In this document: piece by piece, positions 1 to 7,913 of the stretch
Numbering within the stretch: the first letter of the stretch is position 1
How the letters are laid out: the number at the start of each line of letters is the position of its first letter
Translations under genes and position numbers: made by a program
The notes under the pieces: model-generated
The model's database searches: none
What the model was told of the DNA's origin: nothing
The model's input: only the letters and a program-made list of their open reading frames with translations
NCBI GenBank assembly: GCA_034428435.1
Contig: DAOUHY010000232.1
Coordinates: 1-16,717, forward strand
Origin: Bin5 sp034428435
GTDB taxonomy: Bacteria > Chloroflexota > Anaerolineae > Caldilineales > Caldilineaceae
Length of the DNA: 16,717 nt
Reading direction: 5' to 3'

Positions 1-592
1 GTCCCTGGTCAAATCGGGGTCTGTATGGACCCTCCGGCTCCAGCGGCTTTCGAAACGGGAAGTTAACGTGCACCGGCCCTTTACGCAACCCGTCCGCAAC
101 GGCATAGGATCTGGCCGCCAGCGTGCGCAGGTTCCTCAGCGCAACAGCCGGCGCATCCTTCTCCGGCAACGCAGCATCCACCGCCCATAGAACTTGGTCA
201 CCGTACATCTTGACCTGGTCGATCGTCTGGTTGGCTCCGCTGTGACGAAGTTCTGGCGGCCTGTCCGCGGTCAGCACCAGCATCGGCACCCCCGCCATCT
301 TCGCCTCAACCACCGCCGCGTGAAACTCCAGCGCCGCCGTGCCCGACGTGCACACCAGCGCCACCGGCCGCCCGCTAGCCTGGGCCATGCCGAGCGCAAA
401 GAAGCTCGCGCAGCGTTCGTCCAAATGTATGAAACACTCGATACTGGGATGGGCGTCGAAGGCCAGCGCCAGCGGTGTCGAGCGAGAACCCGGCGCAATG
501 CAGACCGCCTTTAGCCCTGCGTCGGCCAGCCCGGCCACCATCGCCTCGGAGAACGCAAAATTCGGGCTCGGATCGCCCCCTGCAGCGCTCAT
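1..592 (-). CDS. menD: MenD, SEPHCHC synthase, N-terminal part (runs off left edge)
   Basis: Thiamine-diphosphate enzyme of menaquinone synthesis. It joins isochorismate, the product of the upstream menF, to 2-oxoglutarate with loss of CO2. Only the first 197 codons are in the window; the C-terminal cofactor-binding half lies beyond the left edge. Visible family marks are the start of the PYR domain with NFAFSEAMVAGL (residues 11-22), the substrate-binding turn APGSRSTPLA (33-42), the HLDERCASFFALGMA segment (56-70) whose Glu59 should be the cofactor-activating glutamate, and CTSGTA further on. The ATG at 590-592 overlaps the menF stop as ATGA, and a GGGAGG lies about 12 nt upstream inside menF, so translation is probably coupled. 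Identification rests on motif recognition over a continuous, unbroken frame. I see no damage in the visible part. Confidence 0.93.
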   Translation of the reverse strand, partial: MSAAGGDPSPNFAFSEAMVAGLADAGLKAVCIAPGSRSTPLALAFDAHPSIECFIHLDERCASFFALGMAQASGRPVALVCTSGTAALEFHAAVVEAKMAGVPMLVLTADRPPELRHSGANQTIDQVKMYGDQVLWAVDAALPEKDAPAVALRNLRTLAARSYAVADGLRKGPVHVNFPFRKPLEPEGPYRPRFDQG

Positions 593-2097
593 TCCGGCTG
601 CCTGCCTCCCGCCGAACGGACGATCGGCTGAAACTTCCATTTCGTCTCTTCCCACTCCGCCCGCGGAACCGAGTCGGCAACAATACCTGCCCCCGCATAG
701 GCCCAGGCCCGCTCCTTCTGCACGACCCCCGAACGAATGGCCACGGCAAACGCCCCCTCCATATTGCTGTCAATCCACCCCACAGGCGCCGCGTACCAGC
801 CCCGCAGCGTCGGTTCATTCGCCCGGATAAACGCCATCCCGAGTTCGCGCGGCGTTCCCCCCATGGCCGGTGTTGGGTGCAGAGCCTCCACCAGCGGTAG
901 CACACCCATCTCCGTTCTCAGTCTGGCCTCTACCGGCGTGTACAGATGCTGAATGTTGCTAAGTGGCAGCACGGTCGGCTCCGTGGCCACCTTAAGCTCA
1001 CTGCACTTGGGCTGCAGGATGTCTCGCAGCGCCGTCACCACCAGCGCGTGCTCATGACGGTCCTTAGCAGAGGCCAGCAACGCCTCCGCCAGTTCTGCGT
1101 CCTCAGCCGCTGTCCTGCCCCGCTGGATCGATCCCGCCAGCGCCATCGTTTCCAACTCCACTCCTTTTACGCGTACCAGAAGTTCAGGCGTCGCTCCGAG
1201 GAAAGCATGTCCCGCCTGTGGCTCAAACAGAAAACTGAAACAATCCGGGTATTCGGCACAAAGATATGTCAACATTTCGCTGATACGAATTGGGTCTCGT
1301 GCCTGCAGTTGCGCTATCCGCGAAAGTACCACCTTCTGCAGCGCAGACGAATCGAAAGTTCTCCTGGCCCTTTCAATTATGCGCGCCCATTCGTCGTAAT
1401 GCAGCGGGTAATCGATCTCCAGTCCTGACCGCTCCCCCTCCGACTCTGGCCCTACCACGCCCTGTTTCGCGAGACCCTCTTCACCACTCAACAGCAACTC
1501 AACTTGGGCATCCAAGGCCTCTGCCAGGAGAGGGAATACGACCGACGCGTCCTCTTCGGGCGGCAGCAACGCGTTGATCGTTAGCCAGCCGTGACCGTCC
1601 TGCTCCACGAACTGGTAGTGAGGCAAGACGAAATGCCCCGGATGGAAGCCCGTCCAGGTCAGGTCCGGCACAAAGTCCTCCCGAAAGGCGAATCCCCCGA
1701 AAAGCCGGGGACGCGCCAGTTCTGGTCTGACTGCATGCTGATCGGGTGGCGTTGGACGAGTTTCGGCAAAAGAAAAGAGTTCTCTCGCCTGTCGCTGTAT
1801 GGCAGCAAATCGACTCCCGCCGTAACCAATCAGATTGGCGGCTACACCGGTCCCGGCAAAAGTGATCCCCTGCATTCCGTCGCGCCAAAAAAAGCGCTCT
1901 TGCCCAATTGCTGCCCGTAGAAAACGCGCAAACCGCAGGTCGGCGACAGGACGACTCGCGCTCACAAGGCGCCCGTGGCGCGCCGCGCTGTACTCGTCCC
2001 CGAATCCCCCGCCTTCGCCCTCCAACCAGTGGGCATCCCCATCGGATTCAGGTCCGCTCTCGCTTGGTGCCTTCCTTTCGCGTTCCTGTAATGCCAT
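589..2097 (-). CDS. menF: Isochorismate synthase (MenF/EntC family)
   Basis: Converts chorismate to isochorismate, the first committed step of menaquinone synthesis, and is directly coupled to menD. It has 502 residues, somewhat longer than the usual 430-460, with a charged, poorly conserved first ~45 residues. The chorismate-binding domain spans about 235-495. It shows QKVVLSR (254-260; Lys255 matches the general base of MenF/EntC), GATPELLVRVKG (301-312), MALAGSIQRG (318-327), LHPTPAMGGTP (406-416) and the Mg-binding tail GAGIVADSVPRAEWEET (469-485). The ATG at 2095-2097 has only a weak GAGATAGG-like stretch directly before it, so a later start is possible, but the first conserved segment begins near residue 50. 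The gene is 73 bp downstream of the TetR gene on the same strand. Salicylate synthase is an alternative member of the superfamily, but menD next door favours MenF. Confidence 0.93.
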   Translation of the reverse strand: MALQERERKAPSESGPESDGDAHWLEGEGGGFGDEYSAARHGRLVSASRPVADLRFARFLRAAIGQERFFWRDGMQGITFAGTGVAANLIGYGGSRFAAIQRQARELFSFAETRPTPPDQHAVRPELARPRLFGGFAFREDFVPDLTWTGFHPGHFVLPHYQFVEQDGHGWLTINALLPPEEDASVVFPLLAEALDAQVELLLSGEEGLAKQGVVGPESEGERSGLEIDYPLHYDEWARIIERARRTFDSSALQKVVLSRIAQLQARDPIRISEMLTYLCAEYPDCFSFLFEPQAGHAFLGATPELLVRVKGVELETMALAGSIQRGRTAAEDAELAEALLASAKDRHEHALVVTALRDILQPKCSELKVATEPTVLPLSNIQHLYTPVEARLRTEMGVLPLVEALHPTPAMGGTPRELGMAFIRANEPTLRGWYAAPVGWIDSNMEGAFAVAIRSGVVQKERAWAYAGAGIVADSVPRAEWEETKWKFQPIVRSAGGRQPE

Positions 2098-2170
2098 CCT
2101 ATCTCAACCCAGCCTCTGCCCCTCGTCTTGCTACCGGGTCACGTCACTCCGATTTCGCCCGAAAGTCTGT

Positions 2171-2779
2171 TCAGTCCTTCTTGTAGTTCACACTCCGCAG
2201 TAGCATCGGCACGAGCGTGCTGACAATTCGCGCCGGCTCGGGTTCTCCACTGTAGACCCAGCGAATCGTCAGATGGTAGATACTTCCCAGCCATGCATAC
2301 GCGATTACATCGGTGTCCACAGCCTCGATCTCACCGGCAGCGACCGCCTCATCCAGGTAGATACGGATCAACCTCGCGAAGCGCTCATTGATCTCTAACC
2401 TTTTCTCCTCAAATGCCGTCCCTAATCCGGTAGCCTGAACCAGCATGACCTTCGCTGGCCGCCGGTAACGGCCAAATGCCTCCAGGCAGGCCTCCAGCGC
2501 CGCCTCGACCTTGGCCATCGGGCTCGTATGCTGCGCAATCGCTTCCGTAACCCGCCGTTCAACCAGGTCGGCAAACTTCTCTACCAGCGCAAGAAAAAGC
2601 CGCTCCTTATTCGGAAAATGAAAATAAATCGAGCCCTTTGACGTGTCCGACTCTTCGACAATCTCGTCCAGGCGGGCATCATGGTATCCCTTGTTGCTGA
2701 AAACGCTCAATGCAGCGTCCAGAATGCGTTCCCTGGTCGATTCAGGACTTCGAACACTCTTCTCAGTCATCTCATTCAC
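2171..2779 (-). CDS. TetR/AcrR-family transcriptional regulator
   Basis: DNA-binding repressor of the TetR type, 202 residues from the GTG at 2777-2779, which is a normal family length. The helix-turn-helix domain covers about residues 15-65: RERILDAALSVFSNKGY, then DEIVEESDTSKGSIYFHFPNK, with the typical Y-F-H-F-x-N-K turn. The C-terminal ligand-binding part is variable, so the inducer cannot be guessed. Two starts are possible. The GTG at 2779 has AGAAGG 10 nt upstream; the ATG at 2768-2770 has GGTGA 5 nt upstream and would give 199 residues. A perfect 14-bp palindrome 18 bp upstream of the GTG is a likely autoregulatory operator. menF follows after 73 bp, so this regulator may share a transcript with menF-menD; whether it controls menaquinone synthesis is unknown. 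It may instead act on another target. Confidence 0.9.
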   Translation of the reverse strand: MNEMTEKSVRSPESTRERILDAALSVFSNKGYHDARLDEIVEESDTSKGSIYFHFPNKERLFLALVEKFADLVERRVTEAIAQHTSPMAKVEAALEACLEAFGRYRRPAKVMLVQATGLGTAFEEKRLEINERFARLIRIYLDEAVAAGEIEAVDTDVIAYAWLGSIYHLTIRWVYSGEPEPARIVSTLVPMLLRSVNYKKD

Positions 2780-2797
2780 CGGTGGTCAGCCTTCTAA

Positions 2798-2811
2798 ACT
2801 GACCGGTCAGT
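2798..2811. promoter_or_regulatory. Perfect 14-bp palindrome, probable TetR operator
   Basis: ACTGACCGGTCAGT reads identically on both strands and sits just upstream of the TetR start. Palindromes centred on ACCGGT with TGAC/GTCA arms are typical of TetR-family operators, so autorepression is the simplest reading. A TTGACC at 2821-2826 (minus strand) could be a -35 element, but I see no good -10 at the right distance. Binding is inferred. Confidence 0.6.
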
Positions 2812-2970
2812 CGAATCCAAGGTCAAAAAAACTCGGTTCATTCTCTCTTGTTCGGCGCTGCTCGGCAACTCTGAATACTTAACCCAATTGCAATCTGAAG
2901 CAAGTCCCCGATGATGCTTTGACGTCTCGCCCGGGCAACGCCATGCAAACGCGACAGTCCCGCCTGCCTC

Positions 2971-2998
2971 TACGCAATACGAATTACGCAGTACGGAA
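2971..2998. repeat. Four tandem 7-bp units (TACGNNN)
   Basis: TACG recurs at 2971, 2978, 2985 and 2992, exactly 7 bp apart: TACGCAA, TACGAAT, TACGCAG, TACGGAA. A fifth, decayed unit (TAGAACC) follows. It lies in the 272-bp gap between the radical SAM gene and the TetR gene. The rest of that gap holds the operator and nothing else I recognise. Confidence 0.6.
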
Positions 2999-3051
2999 TA
3001 GAACCGTAACCAGCTTGGGTCGCCCTTTCCCTGCCTTCACCAGACCAAAAC

Positions 3052-4548
3052 TCACCACCCCCGCGGCACCGGGAAGCACCGAAACTGCTGCGCCTGCGCA
3101 AAGACGTCCCAGATCTGCGCCATCTGTTCAACGATGCGCGTCGGCCGGCTTGCCATCTCGAATCCCCTGTGCTGGCCTCTCACCACCCGCCTCGGCTCCC
3201 ACCCGGTCCCCTTGCAGTAGTCGTAATAGTCCCGGAATGTAGTGAACTGAACGTTCATGCCGAAATTGTCTGGCTGACGGCTCATCGGCGACATCGGGTC
3301 GAGCGTGTGGCACGGGTTGAGCATGCGCAACAGATCATGCGGATAGCTCTTGCCTATCTGGTCGGCTAGTTGGAGTGTCTTCTTGAAGGTCTGAGGCGTC
3401 TCTCCCGGCAGATTCAAGCTGAAGTAGATGAATATCGGCACTTTGTGCTTTTTCAGCGTTTCCAGCATACGCAGGAATCGTTCATTCGTATAGAACTTCC
3501 CATTCCTCCGCCGCACCTCCTCGTCGCCTGACAGCGGCGAAATGGCGACCTCAGTGTGTTCAAGGTCGGCTGTACTGCACATCTCATCGATAAAGTCATT
3601 CGAGGGCAGCTGGAAGAACTCATTGTAGATGCCGATGCGAACTTCCCTGACCCGCAGCTGCTGGAAAAAGGCGCGCCACCATCTGGCCGGATACGTAGCA
3701 ATGTCCAGCGAAAGATTGACCTGCTGAAATCCCTCCCTCGCCAGGCGGGCCACATCCTCCACCACCCCTTCCGGCGACCGCATCACATAGCCGTTGCGGC
3801 CGGCAAGTTCGCTGTGCGACTCCTTTCCGCCTCCGCAGTAAATGCAGTCAAAGACGCAGCCCCGCCCTACCGTCAGCCAGTGACTGAGCAGCTTCGGCTT
3901 GCGCAACGTCATCAGTCCGGCGCCCGAGTACTGAAGCGCGGCATATGCGCGCGCATTGGAAAGCCAGTCCATCGACACAAAATCGAGGCTGTCCAGCGTA
4001 GCAGGGTCCGCAAAATAGAATCCGAGATTCTGCGTAGGCTTCTGCCCGTTGCCGGGGCGCCGAATCAGATTCGGTATGTCGTCAACCTGCGAGGACCCCT
4101 TGCCCACCACACGCGCCGCCAGCTGGCGCAGCGGCTCCTCCGCATCGCCCCGTATCGCGTAGTCAACGTAGCCAAAGTCAGTCAGAATCTCTTCGCCGTA
4201 ATACGAAGTCGTCAGACCGCCGATCACGACGACCGCCTCAGTCAGAGTCTCTTTGACGGCTTGGGCAACGGCGAGGGCGCCGAAGGAGTGCTCGTACCAG
4301 TGAAGATCGATAAGAACGAGTTTCGGCGGAACCCGCTGGCTCCGCAGCCACTGGCGTAGATTGAATGTGGGGCGCTGCAGCAATTCAACTGGAAGGTTCA
4401 GGCCCTGGACCTTGTAGCCCTCGGCCTGCAGCATGTTGACAAACCCAACCACGCCCACCGGAATGAACGGATAGGGCGGACAGGAGCGAAACTTGTCATA
4501 CCTTGCTTCAACTTCCTGTTTGGCCGGATGTATATAGAGGATATCCAT
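3052..4548 (-). CDS. B12-binding-domain radical SAM protein
   Basis: 498-residue enzyme combining an N-terminal cobalamin-binding Rossmann-like domain (about 1-150; starts MDILYIHP, with PVGVVGFVNMLQAEGY at 30-45 and DLHWYEHSFGA at 81-91) with a radical SAM TIM-barrel (about 220-430). The iron-sulfur motif is CVFDCIYC (Cys231, Cys235, Cys238), a canonical CxxxCxxC, followed by GGGK at 239-242. Later barrel marks include NLSLDIAT (278-285) and LNLPGETPQTF (378-388). No DxHxxG motif is present, which is normal for this class. Such proteins often methylate unactivated carbon or phosphorus, but others do ring contractions or cyclisations, so the substrate is open. It is the last gene of the transporter/oxygenase cluster, 42 bp after the PhyH gene. 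The ATG at 4546-4548 lacks a clear Shine-Dalgarno. The stop is TGA. Confidence 0.88.
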   Translation of the reverse strand: MDILYIHPAKQEVEARYDKFRSCPPYPFIPVGVVGFVNMLQAEGYKVQGLNLPVELLQRPTFNLRQWLRSQRVPPKLVLIDLHWYEHSFGALAVAQAVKETLTEAVVVIGGLTTSYYGEEILTDFGYVDYAIRGDAEEPLRQLAARVVGKGSSQVDDIPNLIRRPGNGQKPTQNLGFYFADPATLDSLDFVSMDWLSNARAYAALQYSGAGLMTLRKPKLLSHWLTVGRGCVFDCIYCGGGKESHSELAGRNGYVMRSPEGVVEDVARLAREGFQQVNLSLDIATYPARWWRAFFQQLRVREVRIGIYNEFFQLPSNDFIDEMCSTADLEHTEVAISPLSGDEEVRRRNGKFYTNERFLRMLETLKKHKVPIFIYFSLNLPGETPQTFKKTLQLADQIGKSYPHDLLRMLNPCHTLDPMSPMSRQPDNFGMNVQFTTFRDYYDYCKGTGWEPRRVVRGQHRGFEMASRPTRIVEQMAQIWDVFAQAQQFRCFPVPRGW

Positions 4549-4590
4549 TGCGCGAACTGCCGGGCACTGCTGCGAACAGCGCCAAGGCCG

Positions 4591-5481
4591 CTAGACACTG
4601 CCCACCGGCGCCAGCATTCTGCCGCGCGGCGCTACCGGCTCCAGAATTTGACGGCGTTCCGGAGTAAGACGGGCGGCAAATTCAGGGGACAACTGGTAGT
4701 TGAAACGCGTGCGCAAGTAACGGGGCGAATAGCGGAAAATAACCGAGCGTCGGAATCCCGGATTGGTGCGTTCGGCCGAACCGTGAGTGATGGCGTCGGT
4801 GAAGAAGACGGCGTCACCGGCCTCCAGGTAAATCTCTTTCATCCCAAGAGCTGTGCCCGCGGCTTCCCGTTCATGGCTGGCAGCAACAATACCTTTCCCT
4901 TCCACCTCCAACCGCGGATGCACCTCGGTCGATTTGTGGCTGCCCGGAACCAGGACGGTCGGCCCGTCTCCCGGGCCGATGTCCTCCAGAGCCATCAGGA
5001 CGTTGATCTGCCCTACCATCCACGCTCCCGTGTTGTGCTGCCGGAATGTCAGATAGAAGAGCGGCGTGTGTCCGCCGCAGTGGATATAGAGAAACCCTCC
5101 CGGTCCCCGCACATTGAGCAGGTTCTCGTGGATCGAGACGCCATTGACCTCATTGATGTACCGTGCCGCCAGCGGGTACCAGGACGGGTGGTCAATCAGT
5201 CTTTCAAAGACCGCGCCGCCTTCGACGATGTTCTGAAAGTTTACGCCGTCGTCCTTGCCGTAGCTATGGATCTCGACGTTTCCGATCCAGTACTCAGGAT
5301 CCGGATTGACATCCAGCTGCGCCTCACCCAGAATGGGCGGGTCTTCCACATAGGCCCAATGGTCGTCCACCCAGCTGTTCATCTCCGCAAGGTCATCCTT
5401 GGAGATCGCGTCTTTCAGAACGAGATAACCCTGCAGGTCGAACAGATAGTCCAATTGCTTCAATTCTTCTTGGGAACGCAA
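4591..5481 (-). CDS. PhyH-superfamily Fe(II)/2-oxoglutarate oxygenase
   Basis: 296-residue protein of the phytanoyl-CoA dioxygenase superfamily. Supporting segments are the N-terminal LFDLQGYLVLKDAISKDDL (13-31), ALEDIGPGDGPTVLVPGSHK (164-183), GDAVFFTDAITHGSAERT (222-239) and RRSVIFRYSPRY (244-255). His233 should be the distal iron ligand and Arg244/245 the 2-oxoglutarate anchor. The proximal motif reads IHCGGHTP (133-140): His134 is followed at +2 by Gly136, not the usual Asp. Environmental PhyH-like proteins with an HGG signature at this point are known to me, so this is probably a subfamily trait. The start is TTG at 5479-5481, chosen because TGAGGT lies 8 nt upstream. It sits 81 bp after a permease and 42 bp before the radical SAM gene. 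The substrate is unknown; modification of the imported compound is my inference. The stop is TAG. Confidence 0.87.
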   Translation of the reverse strand: MRSQEELKQLDYLFDLQGYLVLKDAISKDDLAEMNSWVDDHWAYVEDPPILGEAQLDVNPDPEYWIGNVEIHSYGKDDGVNFQNIVEGGAVFERLIDHPSWYPLAARYINEVNGVSIHENLLNVRGPGGFLYIHCGGHTPLFYLTFRQHNTGAWMVGQINVLMALEDIGPGDGPTVLVPGSHKSTEVHPRLEVEGKGIVAASHEREAAGTALGMKEIYLEAGDAVFFTDAITHGSAERTNPGFRRSVIFRYSPRYLRTRFNYQLSPEFAARLTPERRQILEPVAPRGRMLAPVGSV

Positions 5482-5489
5482 TGTGCTTT

Positions 5490-5495
5490 ACCTCA
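5490..5495 (-). promoter_or_regulatory. Ribosome binding site deciding the TTG start of the PhyH gene
   Basis: TGAGGT on the minus strand, 8 nt before a TTG codon (5479-5481). No ATG or GTG lies in frame near the N-terminal conserved segment, so this site supports the TTG as the true start. Confidence 0.6.
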
Positions 5496-5562
5496 CGATA
5501 TGGCGGCGAACACCGGCAGGTGGCCGGAAAAGCAACAGCAGCCGGCTGCAAACCTCCGGATA

Positions 5563-6453
5563 CTACCCTTTTACGCCAGAGACAACGATCCCCTGAACAA
5601 AGTAGCGTTGAGCAAAGAAAAAGAGAATGATCGTCGGCAAAACCCCTAGAATTGAGGCCGCCATCAGCGCCTGCATATTGTTGGTCATATGACCTTCAAA
5701 CAACCTCAGTCCTAGCGCGACCGTATAGTTTGGTACGCCCTGAATATAAATGAGCGGATAGAGAAAGTCATTCCACTGACTGGTAACCATGAAGATGATG
5801 ACGACGCCAAGCGCAGGCAGGCTCAGCGGCATGTGGATGCGCCAGTAAAGGCCGATCGGATTACAGCCGTCGATCATCGCCGAGTCATCCAGTTCTCTCG
5901 GGATCGTCATGAAAAACTGGCGCATCAAAAAGACATAGAAGGCCGGTGCAAACCAGTTCGGTATGATGAGTGGCCGGTAGGTGCCTATCCAGTCCAGCTG
6001 CACAAAAAGCAGATAGGTGGGCACCAGGCGAACGTGTTCCGGCAGTATCATGGTCGCCAGCACAACAACAAACATGATGTCCCGTAGCGGAAAGCGCAGA
6101 CGCGCAAAACTGAATCCAACCACCGAAGAGGACAGCGCCGCCCCAATCGCACTGCCCGCCGCAATAAACGTACTGTTCAGAAAGAACTTGGCAAAGGGAA
6201 AGACCGCAAATGGCGTCTTGAAATGATGCCACTCAAACCGCTCAGGCCACCACTCCGGCGGGAACAGATAGACCTGCGTTGTCGGCATGACCGATGTGCG
6301 CATCATCCAGTAGAAAGGAATTGCAAAAACTATGCCGCCCATTACGACCGCACCGTAGAGCAGAACGCGATAGATCAACTCGGTCACTCTGCTGTTGCCG
6401 TATCGCTCGGCCTGCTGCTGTACAGCCGCCCCCGTCTGGACCGTAGTTGCCAT
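5563..6453 (-). CDS. Carbohydrate ABC transporter permease, MalG-like
   Basis: Second membrane subunit of a sugar-type (CUT1) ABC importer, 296 residues. It has a cytoplasmic N-terminus, a first helix about 27-50, a large loop with FPPEWWPERFEW (64-75), then about five further hydrophobic helices. The EAA loop that docks the ATPase is at about 187-213 (ELDDSAMIDGCNPIGLYWRI onward), and the C-terminus VVSGVKG is typical of MalG homologues. The ATG at 6453 has AGGAG 8 nt upstream. The partner permease ends only 39 bp upstream, so the two are co-expressed. No ATP-binding subunit is encoded in the window; this transporter class often borrows a shared MsmK/UgpC-type ATPase from elsewhere. The stop is TAG. 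Confidence 0.95.
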   Translation of the reverse strand: MATTVQTGAAVQQQAERYGNSRVTELIYRVLLYGAVVMGGIVFAIPFYWMMRTSVMPTTQVYLFPPEWWPERFEWHHFKTPFAVFPFAKFFLNSTFIAAGSAIGAALSSSVVGFSFARLRFPLRDIMFVVVLATMILPEHVRLVPTYLLFVQLDWIGTYRPLIIPNWFAPAFYVFLMRQFFMTIPRELDDSAMIDGCNPIGLYWRIHMPLSLPALGVVIIFMVTSQWNDFLYPLIYIQGVPNYTVALGLRLFEGHMTNNMQALMAASILGVLPTIILFFFAQRYFVQGIVVSGVKG

Positions 6454-6492
6454 ACCAATAGCTCCTGCCGCTTGGAATCCTGAGGTCGCTGA

Positions 6493-7452
6493 CTATACCC
6501 GCTCGTAATGCACCCAGGAAGACGCGCTTCGCAAAGCCAAAATAACGAAAATAAGCACAATGACGAATAAGAACCATGCTTGGGCGGACGCATAGCCGAA
6601 ATAGAAGTTCTGGAAACCCGTATTGTATATGTGCAGGACCATCGTAAGCGTGGCGTTGTTTGGACCGCCTCGCGTCATTACCAGTGCCTGCGTAAATACC
6701 TGCCAAGATATGATTATGTTGAGGACCACGTTAAAGAAGATAGTAGGTGTCAGCAACGGCAATGTAACCGCGAAAAAACGGCGAAATGAACTGGCGCCGT
6801 CGATCTCGGCAGCCTCATACAGAGACGTCGGGATCCCGCGCAGTCCGGCAAGGTAGATCAGCATGGCGCCGCCCGCCCCCCAGAAAGCCATAATGATCAG
6901 CGACGGCAGCGCCCACTCCGTGCTGAAAATCCAGCGCGGCGGGTCAATGCCGTAAGGACGCAGAATCGGCCCCAGAATCGAATTCAGCAAACCAATGTCC
7001 GGCTGATAGAGCCACTTCCACAACAGCGATACGGCCACACCGGACACAACCGAAGGAAGATAATAAACCGTGCGCCAGAAACTCTGCAACCGGATGCCTT
7101 GATTCAGCATGACCGCAATCAGCAGCGCAAGCGCTGTATTGATTGGAACCACCGTAAAGCTGAAGATCGCCGTATTGATCAACGCCTTGCGCACGAGACT
7201 GTCGCGCAACACGTTCTGATACCACTTGAAACCGACGAAAGTCGTCTCAGTTAGAAAGTCAGTGCGGTACATGCCGATTATGAGCGAAGCCAGCATCGGA
7301 CCAACCGTAAAGACGATGAACCCTATGATCCAAGGGGAAGCAAGCAAATAACCGTACCACGCCTCCCGCGTTGACGGTTTCATCGGCTTCCCGTCACGCC
7401 TGAACAACGAGAAAAGGCCTCTCTGTGTCTGGCTTTCACTGATGCTGGCCAT
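6493..7452 (-). CDS. Carbohydrate ABC transporter permease, MalF-like
   Basis: First membrane subunit of the CUT1-type importer, 319 residues. After a charged N-terminus (1-30) come helices at about 32-55, 92-117, 125-147, 181-202, 235-260 and 289-308. The EAA loop is at 213-239 (EAAEIDGASSFRRFFAVTLP onward), a close match to the family consensus. GGPNNATLTMVLHIYNTGF (262-280) is also typical of MalF/UgpA-like proteins. The ATG at 7450-7452 has GGGGA 5 nt upstream. It lies 143 bp downstream of the binding-protein gene, a gap that carries a strong hairpin. A role in import of a mono- or oligosaccharide, glycerol-phosphate-like or other polyol compound is family knowledge; the actual substrate cannot be read from the sequence. 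The stop is TAG. Confidence 0.95.
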   Translation of the reverse strand: MASISESQTQRGLFSLFRRDGKPMKPSTREAWYGYLLASPWIIGFIVFTVGPMLASLIIGMYRTDFLTETTFVGFKWYQNVLRDSLVRKALINTAIFSFTVVPINTALALLIAVMLNQGIRLQSFWRTVYYLPSVVSGVAVSLLWKWLYQPDIGLLNSILGPILRPYGIDPPRWIFSTEWALPSLIIMAFWGAGGAMLIYLAGLRGIPTSLYEAAEIDGASSFRRFFAVTLPLLTPTIFFNVVLNIIISWQVFTQALVMTRGGPNNATLTMVLHIYNTGFQNFYFGYASAQAWFLFVIVLIFVILALRSASSWVHYERV

Positions 7453-7553
7453 CTGTGTCCCCGTTTATCGCTGCGTTTAGCCCTCTACTGAGATGTTCCA
7501 GAAACTGTCCGCCGACTCCCGAAAGTGCCTGATTTCGTTGGTCAAATCAATTG

Positions 7554-7581
7554 AGGCGTGGGAGGGAACTCTCCCACGCCT
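7554..7581 (-). terminator. Intercistronic hairpin between binding-protein and permease genes
   Basis: Perfect 11-bp arms, AGGCGTGGGAG (7554-7564) and CTCCCACGCCT (7571-7581), around a 6-nt loop, starting 15 bp after the end of the binding-protein frame. No uninterrupted U-run follows on the minus strand (the next bases are CAATTGATTTG). It is therefore more likely a partial terminator or an mRNA 3'-end stabiliser, like the malE-malF intergenic element, than a full stop. Confidence 0.65.
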
Positions 7582-7595
7582 TTAGAAGTGACCGT

Positions 7596-7913
7596 CTAAC
7601 TGAGCTTGTCTAGCTCCGCACCCAGATCTTCGATATTGATCTCGCCCCGGTTGAAGCGGGTCGCCACTTCCGCGTGCTGAACGATAAGTTCAACCGGCTT
7701 CTCACCGAGCAACATCACCTGGTCGAAGGCAGGCGTCAGGATCTGGTTCTTTGTAATCAGGTCTTCGGCGAACATCTCCTCTGGCCCGCCAATGTCCTGC
7801 CCAACCGAATTGGTAAACACATCTAGGTCGATTTCTTCGAACTTCTCATTGGCGGCACGCATAATCGATGCATATTCGGGCAACAGGCTCTTGCGTGAGG
7901 GCTGCTTCTGCGC
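7596..7913 (-). pseudogene. C-terminal remnant of the ABC solute-binding protein, cut off by TAG
   Basis: 105 codons directly downstream of, and in the same frame as, the interrupted binding-protein gene. They begin AQKQPSRKSLLPEY and end GAELDKLS, then TAG. PSRKSLLPEY followed by a helical stretch and a low-complexity acidic end is the usual close of family 1 solute-binding proteins, so this is the missing C-terminal lobe and not a separate gene. The frame is open and protein-like throughout, which argues for a recent mutation or a base-call error. A TTG at 7881-7883 could in theory start a 95-residue product, but I see no convincing Shine-Dalgarno there and a fragment of this kind would lack a signal peptide. 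Confidence 0.75.

Noticed and set aside
3556..4359. 267-codon plus-strand open frame opposite the radical SAM gene
   Set aside because: Antisense shadow; the minus-strand frame carries the CxxxCxxC motif and the B12-binding domain.
4528..5649. 373-codon plus-strand open frame opposite the PhyH gene
   Set aside because: It is the antisense shadow of PhyH and the permease end; its translation has no domain, whereas the minus frame has clear PhyH motifs.
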